Shown here one piece after another: positions 1 to 8,371 of a stretch of 64,000 nt of DNA. Source of the stretch: Nitratireductor alexandrii (lineage in GTDB: Bacteria > Pseudomonadota > Alphaproteobacteria > Rhizobiales > Rhizobiaceae); NCBI RefSeq assembly GCF_004000215.1, contig NZ_RBVY01000002.1, positions 124,001 through 188,000 on the forward strand. Direction: 5' to 3'. The stretch's first letter is position 1. Every line of letters starts with the position of its first letter. The position numbers were made by a program, and so were the translations under genes. Below the pieces are notes generated by a model. It did no database searches, was not told the origin of the DNA, and saw only the letters and a program-made list of their open reading frames with translations.

Positions 1-1164
1 GGCGAGCAGGCGCGGCCGCGCCTCGACGAACCGGCCGAGGCCCGCCGGCAGCATCGAACAGACCTCTTCGCCGCGCGGGTGCATGAATTCGGTCACCTGC
101 ACGAGCGCGTCCGCGGGCGCTTCGACTTCCCGCCTGATGCGCGTGAAGCGGTCGGCCCGGGTCTTGCGGTCGGCGACGCGGATCACGTCGTCATAGGCCA
201 TCGCGTTGGCGACATGCTTGGCCGCCGTGACCGACAGCGCCCATTCCCGGCCATCGGCTCCGGTAGCCTTGTCGACCGCCAGCACCACGTCGAGTCGTTC
301 GAGATAGGCCGCGCCATAGGCGAGATCCTGGAAATCGACCACCTTGGCCAGTCCGCGCGTGGCCATGTCGCGCATGGCATGCGGATAGGCCGCAATCCGC
401 TCGCACAGGTCGCGCCAGCGTTCGAGCAGGTGCGCCGGTCCGCTGGGCGCGGCCATTCCCGCCACCGCCTGCGGCGCATCATCGGCCGCATTGGCCGTTG
501 CGTCCGCATTGCGCGCCCGCTCGAAAGCGGTTTCGAAAGCGCGCAGGCTGGCCTCCACCCCGCGCCCGCCTTTGCGGATCGCGGCCTCGAACGCGGCCCG
601 CTCGAAGGGCAGCGCGCCCGACCCGGCGAGCGCGCCGTACAGGCTCGCCGAAATCATCGTGCCGGCCTCGGCGGCGATCTTGTCCATGTCGAAGCCGATA
701 AACCGCTTGGCCGCCTCCTCGACGGTGGCGAGCACCGTGTCGCCGTCGGCGATGCCGTTGCCGGCGACGATCTTTTCCGAGACGGCGAGCATGCGGTGGG
801 TGGAGGCGATCAGCGTGGTGCGGTCGGGCGTGACCAGGCCGCGCATCACCGCGCGTCCGGCCTCCATCAGTTCGGCGGCGATCACGATGTCGACGTCGCC
901 GGGCGAGGGCATCAGCGCCAGCACCGGCAGCCTGTCGCTGCGCGGCGTCATTTCGATGCTGTAGATCGTGGCGCCGGTGCGCTGGGCGACGCCGGGCACC
1001 GAGGTGGTCTGCACCGCATAGCCGCTTTCCTCGGCCGCCTGGACGATCCAGTCGGACAGCACGCCGCCGCCCTGGCCGCCGACGGCCAGGATGGCGAGCT
1101 TGACGATGTGCGGATCGGCAATCGGGATTGCCGGGGGCGCGTCGGGACCGATGGCGATGGTCAT
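1..1164 (-). CDS. iorB: Indolepyruvate ferredoxin oxidoreductase beta subunit family (3' end outside window)
   Basis: This is the beta/gamma-type subunit of a 2-oxoacid:ferredoxin oxidoreductase that oxidatively decarboxylates arylpyruvates to aryl-CoA in the cytoplasm. The first 388 residues are visible without a stop; the rest lies beyond the left edge. A GGQGGGVLSDWIVQAAEESG motif near residue 29 and the following PGVAQRTGATIYSIE segment are typical of the family. The protein is longer than the classical ~200-residue IorB, as in proteobacterial versions carrying an extra C-terminal region. The ATG overlaps the iorA stop codon in an ATGA arrangement, so the two subunits are almost certainly co-translated. 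Which aryl-keto acid is used cannot be read from sequence. Confidence 0.88.
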   Translation of the reverse strand, partial: MTIAIGPDAPPAIPIADPHIVKLAILAVGGQGGGVLSDWIVQAAEESGYAVQTTSVPGVAQRTGATIYSIEMTPRSDRLPVLALMPSPGDVDIVIAAELMEAGRAVMRGLVTPDRTTLIASTHRMLAVSEKIVAGNGIADGDTVLATVEEAAKRFIGFDMDKIAAEAGTMISASLYGALAGSGALPFERAAFEAAIRKGGRGVEASLRAFETAFERARNADATANAADDAPQAVAGMAAPSGPAHLLERWRDLCERIAAYPHAMRDMATRGLAKVVDFQDLAYGAAYLERLDVVLAVDKATGADGREWALSVTAAKHVANAMAYDDVIRVADRKTRADRFTRIRREVEAPADALVQVTEFMHPRGEEVCSMLPAGLGRFVEARPRLLA

Positions 1165-3320
1165 GCTGCGGCGTCTCCGGCGAAGGTCAGGCGGCGGCGC
1201 TGGCGCCAGCCGGCGAGCGCGCGGGTGGCGCGCTGCCGCAGCCGCGTCATGGCACGCTCCAACCGGGTGGGATTGCGGATGACGTCGGCCCGGTAGAAGG
1301 AGGGGCACAGCACGGCGGCGTCGGCGACCTCGCCGCAATTGCCGCAGCCCACGCAGGTTTGGTCGATCGCGGCGACGGGATCGTCGCGCAGCGGGTCGTC
1401 GAGCGTCTTGACGCTGAGTGAGGGGCAGCCCGACAGCCGCATACAGGCGTGATCGCCCGTGCACACGTCCTCGTCGACGCCGAAGCGCGGCTTGACCACC
1501 CGCTTGCCGTCCTTGACCGCCTTGGCCATCAGTGGCTTTTCGCGGCGCTGGCGGTTGAGCATGCATTCCGACGAGGCGACGATCACCTTCGGCCCTTTTT
1601 CCGGCGTCGTCAGTGCTTCGGCCAGCGTGTCGCGCATCTTGCCGACATCGTAGGTGCGGTCGATCTGGCGCACCCATTTGACGCCGACCCCCCGGACCGC
1701 GTCGGCGATCGGATGGTTGGTCGATTTGGAACGGTTCTCGGCCCTCGACGACAGCACGTCCTGCCCGCCGGTGGCCGCGGAGTAATAGTTGTCGACGATC
1801 AGAATGACACCATCGGCCTCGTTGTAGACCGCGTTGCCGATGCTCGACGACAGGCCATTGTGCCAGAAACCGCCATCGCCGATGATCGAGATCGGCCGTT
1901 TGCCGCCGCCGCCGTGAAAGGCGGCATTGGAGGCCGGGCCGAGGCCGTAGCCCATCGTGGTGCCGCCGATCTCGAACGGCGGCAGGATCGAGAACAGGTG
2001 GCAGCCGATATCGGCGGCGATCTGATGCTTGCCGTGCTCCTGCTCGACCAGTTTCATGGCCGCGAAGATCGGCCGTTCCGGGCAACCGGTACAAAAGCCG
2101 GGCGGGCGCTGCGGCACGATCTCGGCCAGCTCCGGCGCGGGCTGCGGCTCCCGTGGGCGGTTCGGCGCCCGGTGCTCGGGCGCCAGCATCCCGGGGCCGT
2201 TTTCGCGCAGGAAGCGACCGACGCCGTCGAGCATGACCTGGCCGGTATATTCGCCGGCCATCGGCAGCGCCGTCTTGCCGATCACGCGGGTCGGGGCGCC
2301 GCCGGCATGCAGCATGGCGCCGATCGCCTGCTCGATATAGTTGGGCTGGCCCTCCTCGACGACCAGCACCGCGTCCTTGCCGGCGCAGAACGCCGCGATC
2401 TCGTCGTCGATCAGCGGATAGGTGACGTTGAGCACATAGAGCGGCACCTCGGTGTCGCCGTTAATGTCGGCCAGTCCCAACCGCTGCAGTGCGCGCACGA
2501 CGGAATTGTACATGCCGCCCTGCAGTATGATGCCGACCTTGCCCGCCTGCGGCCCGAAAAATTCGTTCAGGCCGTGCTCCTTGATGAAGGCCTGGGCGGC
2601 CGGCCAGCGTTTGGCGATCTTTTCCTGCTCGTGGGCGAAGGCGGCCGGCGGCAGGACGATGCGATCCGTCTGGCGGCGCGGAGCGTCGACAGCCTCGCGT
2701 ACGGTCAGTGGCGGGCGGCGGTTGGCCTTGGTCTCGAACGCGCCATAGAGGTGGCAGGCGCGAATGCGTACCTCCAGCATCACTGGCGTGTTGGTGGCCT
2801 CGGAAAGTTCGAACCCGTCCTCGACCGCCTTGACGATCGACGGCAGGTTGGGGCGCGGATCGAGAAGCCATATCTGCGATTTCATCGCGAAGGCGTGGCT
2901 GCGCTCCTGCATGATGGAGGAGCCTTCGCCGTAATCCTCGCCGACGATGACCAGCGCGCCGCCGGTCACCCCGCCCGATGCAAGATTGGCGAGGGCGTCG
3001 GAGGCGACGTTGGTGCCGACCGTCGATTTGAAGGCGACGGCGCCGCGGATGGGATAGTGCACCGAGGCGGCCAGCATGGCGGCGGCCGCCGATTCCGATG
3101 CATTGGCCTCGTAGCGTACGCCGAGCTCGGCCAGAATGTCCTGCGCGTCGGCGAGCACGTCCATCAGGTGGGAGATCGGTGCGCCCTGATAGCCGCCGAC
3201 ATAACCCACGCCGCATTGCAGCAGCGCCTTGGTGATGGCGAGGATGCCTTCGCCATGAAAGGTTTCGCCGTCGCCCAGACGTAGCTTCTCGACTTCCTTG
3301 GCGAAGGAGCGTTCAGCCAT
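1161..3320 (-). CDS. iorA: Indolepyruvate ferredoxin oxidoreductase alpha subunit
   Basis: The alpha subunit (719 aa) carries the thiamine-diphosphate and iron-sulfur centres of the arylpyruvate:ferredoxin oxidoreductase. The N-terminal pyrimidine-binding region has GVGYVGGYQGAPISHLMD. The TPP/Mg site is GDGGFWHNGLSSSIGNA with a downstream VDNYYSAATGGQD. Near the C-terminus there are two cysteine clusters, CTGDHACMRLSGCP and CVGCGNCGE...CP, which fit ferredoxin-like [4Fe-4S] clusters. A GGGGAGG ribosome site lies just upstream of the ATG. It is the first gene of the iorAB unit, separated from dctM by 103 bases that contain an AT-rich palindrome shared with the dctP upstream region. A role in aromatic amino-acid catabolism is inferred. 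Confidence 0.92.
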   Translation of the reverse strand: MAERSFAKEVEKLRLGDGETFHGEGILAITKALLQCGVGYVGGYQGAPISHLMDVLADAQDILAELGVRYEANASESAAAAMLAASVHYPIRGAVAFKSTVGTNVASDALANLASGGVTGGALVIVGEDYGEGSSIMQERSHAFAMKSQIWLLDPRPNLPSIVKAVEDGFELSEATNTPVMLEVRIRACHLYGAFETKANRRPPLTVREAVDAPRRQTDRIVLPPAAFAHEQEKIAKRWPAAQAFIKEHGLNEFFGPQAGKVGIILQGGMYNSVVRALQRLGLADINGDTEVPLYVLNVTYPLIDDEIAAFCAGKDAVLVVEEGQPNYIEQAIGAMLHAGGAPTRVIGKTALPMAGEYTGQVMLDGVGRFLRENGPGMLAPEHRAPNRPREPQPAPELAEIVPQRPPGFCTGCPERPIFAAMKLVEQEHGKHQIAADIGCHLFSILPPFEIGGTTMGYGLGPASNAAFHGGGGKRPISIIGDGGFWHNGLSSSIGNAVYNEADGVILIVDNYYSAATGGQDVLSSRAENRSKSTNHPIADAVRGVGVKWVRQIDRTYDVGKMRDTLAEALTTPEKGPKVIVASSECMLNRQRREKPLMAKAVKDGKRVVKPRFGVDEDVCTGDHACMRLSGCPSLSVKTLDDPLRDDPVAAIDQTCVGCGNCGEVADAAVLCPSFYRADVIRNPTRLERAMTRLRQRATRALAGWRQRRRLTFAGDAAA

Positions 3321-3351
3321 CGGTACGACCTCCCCTGTGATCGGTAGGAAG

Positions 3352-3372
3352 AATTATATTCATCTGCATATA
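3352..3372. promoter_or_regulatory. Shared AT-rich palindromic operator candidate, copy 1 (upstream of iorA)
   Basis: The 20-mer aattatattcatctgcatat starts 31 bases upstream of the iorA ATG. Its core TATATTCATCTGCATATA (3355-3372) is an imperfect palindrome of the form TATATnCAnnTGnATATA. Eighteen of 20 bases recur upstream of dctP at 6365-6384, at almost the same distance from the start codon. This is very AT-rich for the surrounding DNA. It is probably an operator or promoter element for one regulator serving both units; no regulator gene is in the window. Confidence 0.6.
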
Positions 3373-3423
3373 TTATTGCCTCTCGCGAAGGCCGGGTCAA
3401 ACCGGTTGCCGGATCGTTTCCGC

Positions 3424-4740
3424 TCAGCGGCCGAGTTGGGCCGGCAGCCAGGTTCCGAGCGCAGGAAAGGCGAGCACCAGGATCAGTACGATCAGCTTGG
3501 TGATCACGAACGGCGTCACCGCGACGTAGATATGGCGCATTTTGATCCAGCTTGGCGACACACCCTGCATGACGAACAGCAACAGGCCGAACGGCGGCGT
3601 CAGAAGCGCGATTTCCATGGTCAGCAGATACATCACCCCCAGGATCAAATCGTCGATGCCGACGGCGCGGGCCAACGGCACGAAAACGGGGATGGTGACC
3701 ATCAACATGCTCACCTGGTCGACGAAGCAGCCGAGAAAAAGCAGGATCAGGATCATGCCGATCAGGATCTGCAGCGACGACAATTCCATCGTCTGGATCA
3801 GGTTGATTAGGCCGTTGGTCGCGCCGCTGAAGGACAGGATCTGGCTAAAGGTCTGGCTGGCGGCGATGATGAACAGGATCATCACCGACAGTTTTACCGT
3901 TTCCATCACCGCCACCGACAGGTTCTTCAGGCTGAGCGAGCGGTAGCCGGCGCCGGCCGCGACCGCCGCGATGCAGCCGAGCGCGGCCGACTCGGTCGGT
4001 GTGGCGAGCCCGGCCAGCAGGCTGCCGATGACGACGACGAAGATGCCCGACAGCGGCAGCACATGGGTGACGAACGGCTTCCACCGCTCCCAGGCCGACA
4101 TCGGCGGCAGCTCGTCCTGGGGGGCGAGTTCCGGCCGTAGCAGCGCCGACACGACGATGATGGCCACGAAGGCGAGCGACAGGATCAGTGCTGGAACGAT
4201 GCCGGCGACCAAAAGCCCGGCGATCGAGATGCCGGCCAGGCTGCCGACCAGTACGGCCAGTGCCGAGGGCGGGATCAGCATCGCGATCGCGCCGGAGGCC
4301 ATGATCGGCCCCAAGGCGAGCGTGGGATGATAGCCGCGCTTGAGCATGGAGGGCAAAAGCGTCGAGCCAAGCATGGCGGTGTTGGCGATGGTCGAGCCGG
4401 ACAGCGCGGCGAAGATCGTGCCGGCGAATACGGTCACGATCGACAACCGGCCGGGAATACGCGTCACCACGCGTTCGACCGCGTCAATGGCGCTGTGGGC
4501 GACTCGCGTCTGGAACAGGATCTCGCCCATCAGAATGAACAGCGGGATCGGCGTGAGCTGAAAGCTGGTGATCGACTGGACCGAGTTGCGTGCCATCTGC
4601 ACCAGGCCGATCTCGCCGCCGAGAATGACGAACGCGCCGACGAGGTTGACCGCGATGAAGGCGAAGGCGACCGGCAGGCCGGCGGCCAGCAGCGCGACCA
4701 GACCGCCGAGCATCAAGAGCAGGATCAATGGCCAATCCAT
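3424..4740 (-). CDS. dctM: TRAP transporter large permease (DctM-type)
   Basis: This 438-aa polytopic inner-membrane protein is the large, sodium-coupled permease of a tripartite ATP-independent periplasmic transporter. The sequence is hydrophobic throughout, with about a dozen predicted membrane segments and family-typical stretches such as FAGTIFAALSGSTIANTAMLG and LGCFVDQVSMLMVTIPVFVPLAR. Its length matches DctM. It is the third gene of the dctP-dctQ-dctM unit. The 119-base gap from dctQ is unusually wide for TRAP operons and contains small GC-rich inverted repeats (gcgctagcgc at 4741-4750; gtcgcgc/gcgcgac around 4798-4812). The substrate is unknown; location beside iorAB suggests an organic or aromatic keto acid. 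Confidence 0.93.
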   Translation of the reverse strand: MDWPLILLLMLGGLVALLAAGLPVAFAFIAVNLVGAFVILGGEIGLVQMARNSVQSITSFQLTPIPLFILMGEILFQTRVAHSAIDAVERVVTRIPGRLSIVTVFAGTIFAALSGSTIANTAMLGSTLLPSMLKRGYHPTLALGPIMASGAIAMLIPPSALAVLVGSLAGISIAGLLVAGIVPALILSLAFVAIIVVSALLRPELAPQDELPPMSAWERWKPFVTHVLPLSGIFVVVIGSLLAGLATPTESAALGCIAAVAAGAGYRSLSLKNLSVAVMETVKLSVMILFIIAASQTFSQILSFSGATNGLINLIQTMELSSLQILIGMILILLFLGCFVDQVSMLMVTIPVFVPLARAVGIDDLILGVMYLLTMEIALLTPPFGLLLFVMQGVSPSWIKMRHIYVAVTPFVITKLIVLILVLAFPALGTWLPAQLGR

Positions 4741-4859
4741 GCGCTAGCGCTCCATGCGGCCGTCGCACGACGCTCGGTCTGAAAGACCGGTCCCGTCCGT
4801 CGCGCTGCGCGACGCATTCGCCGCGAACCGAACTTGAATCATTTTGTGCATGAAAGACC

Positions 4860-5357
4860 CTAAAGCCCTGTCGCGCTGCGTTTTTCGGGGACAGTGCCAA
4901 TCCTGAGCGCGAAGCCGATCGCTAGCAGCAGGGTGCAGGCTGCCGGTGCGGCGAACGTCATCCATTCGGGTACGACGATGATGCCGCGCACCATCGAGCC
5001 GCGCTGCAGGGCGCTCGTCAGGGCCTGCAGCAGATACCAGGAAAACGCGGCCGAGACCCCGGCGCCGACGACGTTCATGACCAGGTCGAGGCGCAGCCGC
5101 GTGCGCGTCGGCAACAGCATGACCACCAGGTCGACCGCCACATGGGCATTCTTCATCAACACCCACGGCGCCGCCAGGAAGGTTGCCGCCGCGATGCCGT
5201 GCTCGGTCATGTCGGTCAGGCCGTGGATAGCGCTGGTGCAGCACGTCCTCAGCGCCACGTCGAGCGCGATCGCGAGAGCTATGGCGGCGAGAATGGCGCC
5301 CGCTGCGATGGCGAGCGCCTGGACCACGATCCGATAAAGCGATGTCAGTGCCCGCAT
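4860..5357 (-). CDS. dctQ: TRAP transporter small permease (DctQ-type)
   Basis: This 165-aa membrane protein has four predicted transmembrane helices and is the small subunit that pairs with DctM. The family-typical segment FLAAPWVLMKNAHVAVDLVVML (acidic residue after a V in helix 2) is present. It lies 27 bases downstream of dctP and upstream of dctM on the same strand, giving the canonical P-Q-M order. The ATG is at 5357. The residues RTCCTSAI in the first periplasmic loop are unusual in having two adjacent cysteines. Confidence 0.88.
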   Translation of the reverse strand: MRALTSLYRIVVQALAIAAGAILAAIALAIALDVALRTCCTSAIHGLTDMTEHGIAAATFLAAPWVLMKNAHVAVDLVVMLLPTRTRLRLDLVMNVVGAGVSAAFSWYLLQALTSALQRGSMVRGIIVVPEWMTFAAPAACTLLLAIGFALRIGTVPEKRSATGL

Positions 5358-5384
5358 CGGTGCCGATCCGTCGACCGATCCCGG

Positions 5385-6335
5385 TCAGAAGCAGGCCTTG
5401 AGCTTGTCGGCCGCCTCGGCATTGATCTCGGCGATCGCGGCCCAGCCTTCGTCCTGCGCCGCATTCAGCCAGGCTTCGCGGTCGGCGCCGGAGAATTCGA
5501 TCACCTCGATACCGGCTTCGGCCTGCGCGGCGGCCTCCTTGGCGTTGATGTCGAGATTGTCGGCGTTCTTGGCCTCGATCCACGCGGCCGCCTTTTCCAG
5601 AAGCGCCTTTTGCTCGTCGCCGAGCCCGTTCCAGGTGTCGAGATTGACGATCACGTTGACGTCGACCTGATAGAAACCCGGATCGACCCGGTATTTCGTC
5701 TGCTCGTCCCAGCCGAGATCGAGCACGCCCTGGATCGGCCAGCCATAGCCGTCGATCGCGCCGCGCTCGAGCGCGGTGTAGACTTCACCCGGCGCGGTGC
5801 GCACCAGATTGGCGCCGAGCGCCTTGAACATCGCCTGATAGACCGGCGTGGTGCGGATGGTCAGGCCGTTGAGGTCCGGCTTCTCGATCGGCTTGGTCAG
5901 ATAGAGGTGGAAATTGACGTTGTCGCCGGTGCGCGCCAGATATTTCACGTTCATCGCCGACTGGTGCATCTCGTCGATGATGTCGTAGCAGCCGTTTTCC
6001 CGCTGCTCCTGGATCGTGTTGGTGGCGAGCTTCAACGCGTCGCCTTCCGGCAGCAGGTTTGTGTAGAAGGCGGCGGTGTTGTTGGCCAGGTCGACGACGC
6101 CCGAAGACACCGCGTTGCCGAGCTCGAAGGGCGGCACCGCCTCCGGTCCGCCGACCACGTTGATCTGCAGCACGCCCTTGCCGTTTTCGTTGACCCAGTC
6201 GACGAAGGCCGCAAACGGCCGCGCGAAGGTCGTTCCGGTCGCGAAGGCGCTCGCCGCCTTCAATGTCACCTCTTCGGCTGCGGCCGAGCCGGCCAGCATC
6301 GCGAAGGCGGCGGTCAGTGCGAGTGTCTTTTTCAT
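5385..6335 (-). CDS. dctP: TRAP transporter periplasmic substrate-binding protein (DctP-type)
   Basis: This 316-aa secreted solute-binding protein captures the TRAP substrate in the periplasm. The start is the ATG at 6335, which has a GGGAGGAAAG ribosome site and opens a clear signal peptide, MKKTLALTAAFAMLAGSAAAE; an upstream in-frame ATG would add 37 residues ahead of the signal and is rejected. The mature protein contains the DctP core (NLNGLTIRTTPVYQAMFKAL, then APGEVYTALERGAIDGYGWP), with the conserved arginine that usually binds a substrate carboxylate. It heads the dctPQM unit and follows the shared AT-rich element. The ligand is probably a carboxylate; a link to arylpyruvates is inferred only from iorAB. 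Confidence 0.92.
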   Translation of the reverse strand: MKKTLALTAAFAMLAGSAAAEEVTLKAASAFATGTTFARPFAAFVDWVNENGKGVLQINVVGGPEAVPPFELGNAVSSGVVDLANNTAAFYTNLLPEGDALKLATNTIQEQRENGCYDIIDEMHQSAMNVKYLARTGDNVNFHLYLTKPIEKPDLNGLTIRTTPVYQAMFKALGANLVRTAPGEVYTALERGAIDGYGWPIQGVLDLGWDEQTKYRVDPGFYQVDVNVIVNLDTWNGLGDEQKALLEKAAAWIEAKNADNLDINAKEAAAQAEAGIEVIEFSGADREAWLNAAQDEGWAAIAEINAEAADKLKACF

Positions 6336-6364
6336 GCTTTCCTCCCTGCGGTCCGTTTGGACCA

Positions 6365-6386
6365 AATTATATTCATTTACATATTT
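6365..6386. promoter_or_regulatory. Shared AT-rich operator candidate, copy 2 (upstream of dctP)
   Basis: The 20-mer aattatattcatttacatat begins 29 bases upstream of the dctP ATG and matches copy 1 (3352-3371) at 18 of 20 positions. The outer ATAT arms are kept while the inner CA/TG pair is partly lost, so copy 2 is a weaker palindrome. Same sequence, same spacing and same strand context support co-regulation of dctPQM and iorAB. The rest of the 6387-6555 gap is GC-rich with no gene visible. Confidence 0.6.
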
Positions 6387-6555
6387 GTTAGTGAGGCTCC
6401 GCGCGCCCGTCAACCATGCGCGGCGTGTTGCCGGCGAAATTCGCACGGCGCGCGTGTCGTCCGGCCCGGCCGGTCGTGACGCAGGGCGGGGCCTGGCGAC
6501 CGGGGCAGGGCGGGCCTGTCGGCGGGGCGTGAAGGGCGGTGTGCCGTCTGTCGGT

Positions 6556-7323
6556 TCAGTCGGTGTCGGGCGCGCGCTTGCGCAAGAGATAGGTGTCCAT
6601 CACCCAGCCCGCCTTGTCGCGGGCGGTCGCGCGGGCCTGTGAAATCGCATCGGCCTTTTCGCCAAGCGGTCCGGCGATTGCGCTTTCGCTGTCGGTACCC
6701 AGATTGGCGCCCCAGTAGATGTCGACATTGTCCGGCGGCACGCCGCGGAAGGCCTGCACGCCGTCGAGCATGACGACGACGCTGTCGGCGTCGGCGGGAA
6801 ATTTTTCCGACAGGCGTCGGCCGGTGGTGATGTGGACCGGACCGCCGATCGTATTCAACGGAATCCGGTGTTGCGCCGCCAGGGCCTGGACGCTGGTGAT
6901 GCCGGGAAAGACCTCGTACTCGAAAGCGATGCGGCCGCGCCGCGCCAGGTGGTCGACAATGCGCAGCGTCGAATCGTAGAGCGAGGGATCGCCCCACACG
7001 AGCAGCGCCGCGCAGCCGTTCTCGTCGAGTTCCTCGTCCAGCAGCCGTTCCCAGGTCACCCCGATCGCCGCGTGCCAGTCGTCGACGCTTTGCCGGTAGG
7101 ACGGCTCGGGCTCCGCGCGTTTCGGTACCTCGTAGCCGACCTCGCGCCAGTTCTCGCGGGTCATGAAACGCCGGCAGATCTCGCGGCGCAGTTCGGCGAG
7201 CCCGTCCTTGCCCTGTTTGGCTGGGATGAAAACGACCTCGGCCCTGTTCAGCGCCTTGATCGCCTGAACCGTCATCTGGTCCGGGTCGCCGGCGCCGATG
7301 CCGATCACAAGAAGGGTGCGCAT
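6556..7323 (-). CDS. cobF: Precorrin-6A synthase (deacetylating)
   Basis: CobF (255 aa) methylates C1 of precorrin-5 and releases the extruded acetyl group, giving precorrin-6A in the aerobic cobalamin pathway. The N-terminal SAM-site sequence GIGAGDPDQMTVQAIKALNRA and the central LLVWGDPSLYDSTLRI and FEYEVFPGITSVQALAAQ motifs are those of the tetrapyrrole methylase fold. Length fits CobF. It is the last gene of the minus-strand cob operon, 18 bases after cobT. CobF is used by oxygen-dependent pathways only, agreeing with cobG in the same operon. Confidence 0.95.
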   Translation of the reverse strand: MRTLLVIGIGAGDPDQMTVQAIKALNRAEVVFIPAKQGKDGLAELRREICRRFMTRENWREVGYEVPKRAEPEPSYRQSVDDWHAAIGVTWERLLDEELDENGCAALLVWGDPSLYDSTLRIVDHLARRGRIAFEYEVFPGITSVQALAAQHRIPLNTIGGPVHITTGRRLSEKFPADADSVVVMLDGVQAFRGVPPDNVDIYWGANLGTDSESAIAGPLGEKADAISQARATARDKAGWVMDTYLLRKRAPDTD

Positions 7324-7341
7324 GATACCAGGTTCTCCGTC

Positions 7342-8355
7342 TCAGCCGTCGGAAACGCCGGCCTCGGCGAAGGTGGCCATACCCGCGTGACAGGCGGCCG
7401 CCGCGTGCAGGATCGTGAGCGCCACGCAGGCGCCGGAAGCCTCGCCGAGCCGCATGCCGAGATCGAGCAGCGGCGACAGCCCGACCGCCTCGAGCAGTCG
7501 CCGGTGCCCGGCCTCGGCCGAGACATGGCCGGCGACGGCGTGCGCGAGGCCGCGCGCATGCAATCTTCCAAGCGGCGCGGCGGCGGCGGTGCACACGAAC
7601 CCGTCCAGAACGACGGGAATGCGGTGATGCCGGGCTGCAAGCGTCGCGCCGAAGATCGCAGCCAGTTCGCGCCCGCCGAGCGCGGCGAGCAGGCCGAGCG
7701 GGTCGGCGCGGCGCTCGCCGTGCCGGGCGAGCCCTGCGTCGATCACGGCCGCCTTGCGTTGCAGCCCGGCGTCGTCGACGCCGGTGCCGCGTCCGGCCCA
7801 ATCGGCGCCGGTGCCGCCGAACAGCGCCGCGGCCAGTGCCGCGGCCGCGGTCGTGTTGCCGATCCCCATTTCGCCGAGCGCGATCAGGTCGGTGCCGGGC
7901 GTGACCGCCGCGTAACCGGTCGAGACCGCGGCGAGAAACGCGGCCTCGTTCATCGCCGGAGCTCCGGTGAAATCGACCGTCGGTCTGTCGATTGAAAGCG
8001 GCACCACTTTCAGCCCCGCGCCGGCGGCGTGGGCGAGCTGGTTGATGGCCGCGCCGCCGGCGGAGAAATTCGCCACCATCTGTGCGGTCACCTCGGCCGG
8101 AAAGGCCGAGACGCCGCGCGCGGTGATGCCGTGCGAGCCGGCGAACACGATCACCTCGACCCGGTCGAGTCGGGGTTTTTCGCGCCCCTGCCAGCCGGCG
8201 AGCCATACCGCCATGTCCTCCAGCCGGCCGAGACTGCCGGGCGGTTTGGTCAACTGCCCCTGGCGCGCCCGCGCCGCCTCGTCGGCACCGGGATCGGCTT
8301 CGGGCAGGTCGCGGCAGGCGGCCTTGAGATGGGCGAGCGTCGAAAAGCCGTTCAT
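7342..8355 (-). CDS. cobT: Nicotinate-nucleotide:dimethylbenzimidazole phosphoribosyltransferase
   Basis: This enzyme (337 aa) makes alpha-ribazole 5'-phosphate from nicotinate mononucleotide and 5,6-dimethylbenzimidazole, forming the lower nucleotide loop of cobalamin. The name follows Salmonella; the same enzyme is CobU in Pseudomonas denitrificans. Recognisable parts are FAGSHGITARGVSAFP near residue 70, LIALGEMGIGNTTAAAALAAAL near the middle and a C-terminal LLDLGMRLGEASGACVALTIL with the catalytic glutamate. The gene follows cobS after 16 bases and precedes cobF. Do not confuse it with the CobT cobaltochelatase subunit, which is not in this window. Confidence 0.95.
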   Translation of the reverse strand: MNGFSTLAHLKAACRDLPEADPGADEAARARQGQLTKPPGSLGRLEDMAVWLAGWQGREKPRLDRVEVIVFAGSHGITARGVSAFPAEVTAQMVANFSAGGAAINQLAHAAGAGLKVVPLSIDRPTVDFTGAPAMNEAAFLAAVSTGYAAVTPGTDLIALGEMGIGNTTAAAALAAALFGGTGADWAGRGTGVDDAGLQRKAAVIDAGLARHGERRADPLGLLAALGGRELAAIFGATLAARHHRIPVVLDGFVCTAAAAPLGRLHARGLAHAVAGHVSAEAGHRRLLEAVGLSPLLDLGMRLGEASGACVALTILHAAAACHAGMATFAEAGVSDG

Positions 8356-8371
8356 GAAAACTCCCGTGGGC

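Noticed and set aside
1449-3284. Long open frame (about 611 codons) on the plus strand through iorA
   Set aside because: It is antisense to a gene with clear family motifs; high GC keeps the opposite frame open. The predicted product is rich in Arg, His and Gly with no domain.
4741-4859. Small inverted repeats in the dctQ-dctM gap as a terminator
   Set aside because: No U-run and short stems; they might shape mRNA processing but cannot be called terminators.
5385-6446. Longer DctP starting at 6446
   Set aside because: The ATG at 6335 has a strong ribosome site and a proper signal peptide; the longer form would bury the signal and cover the operator.
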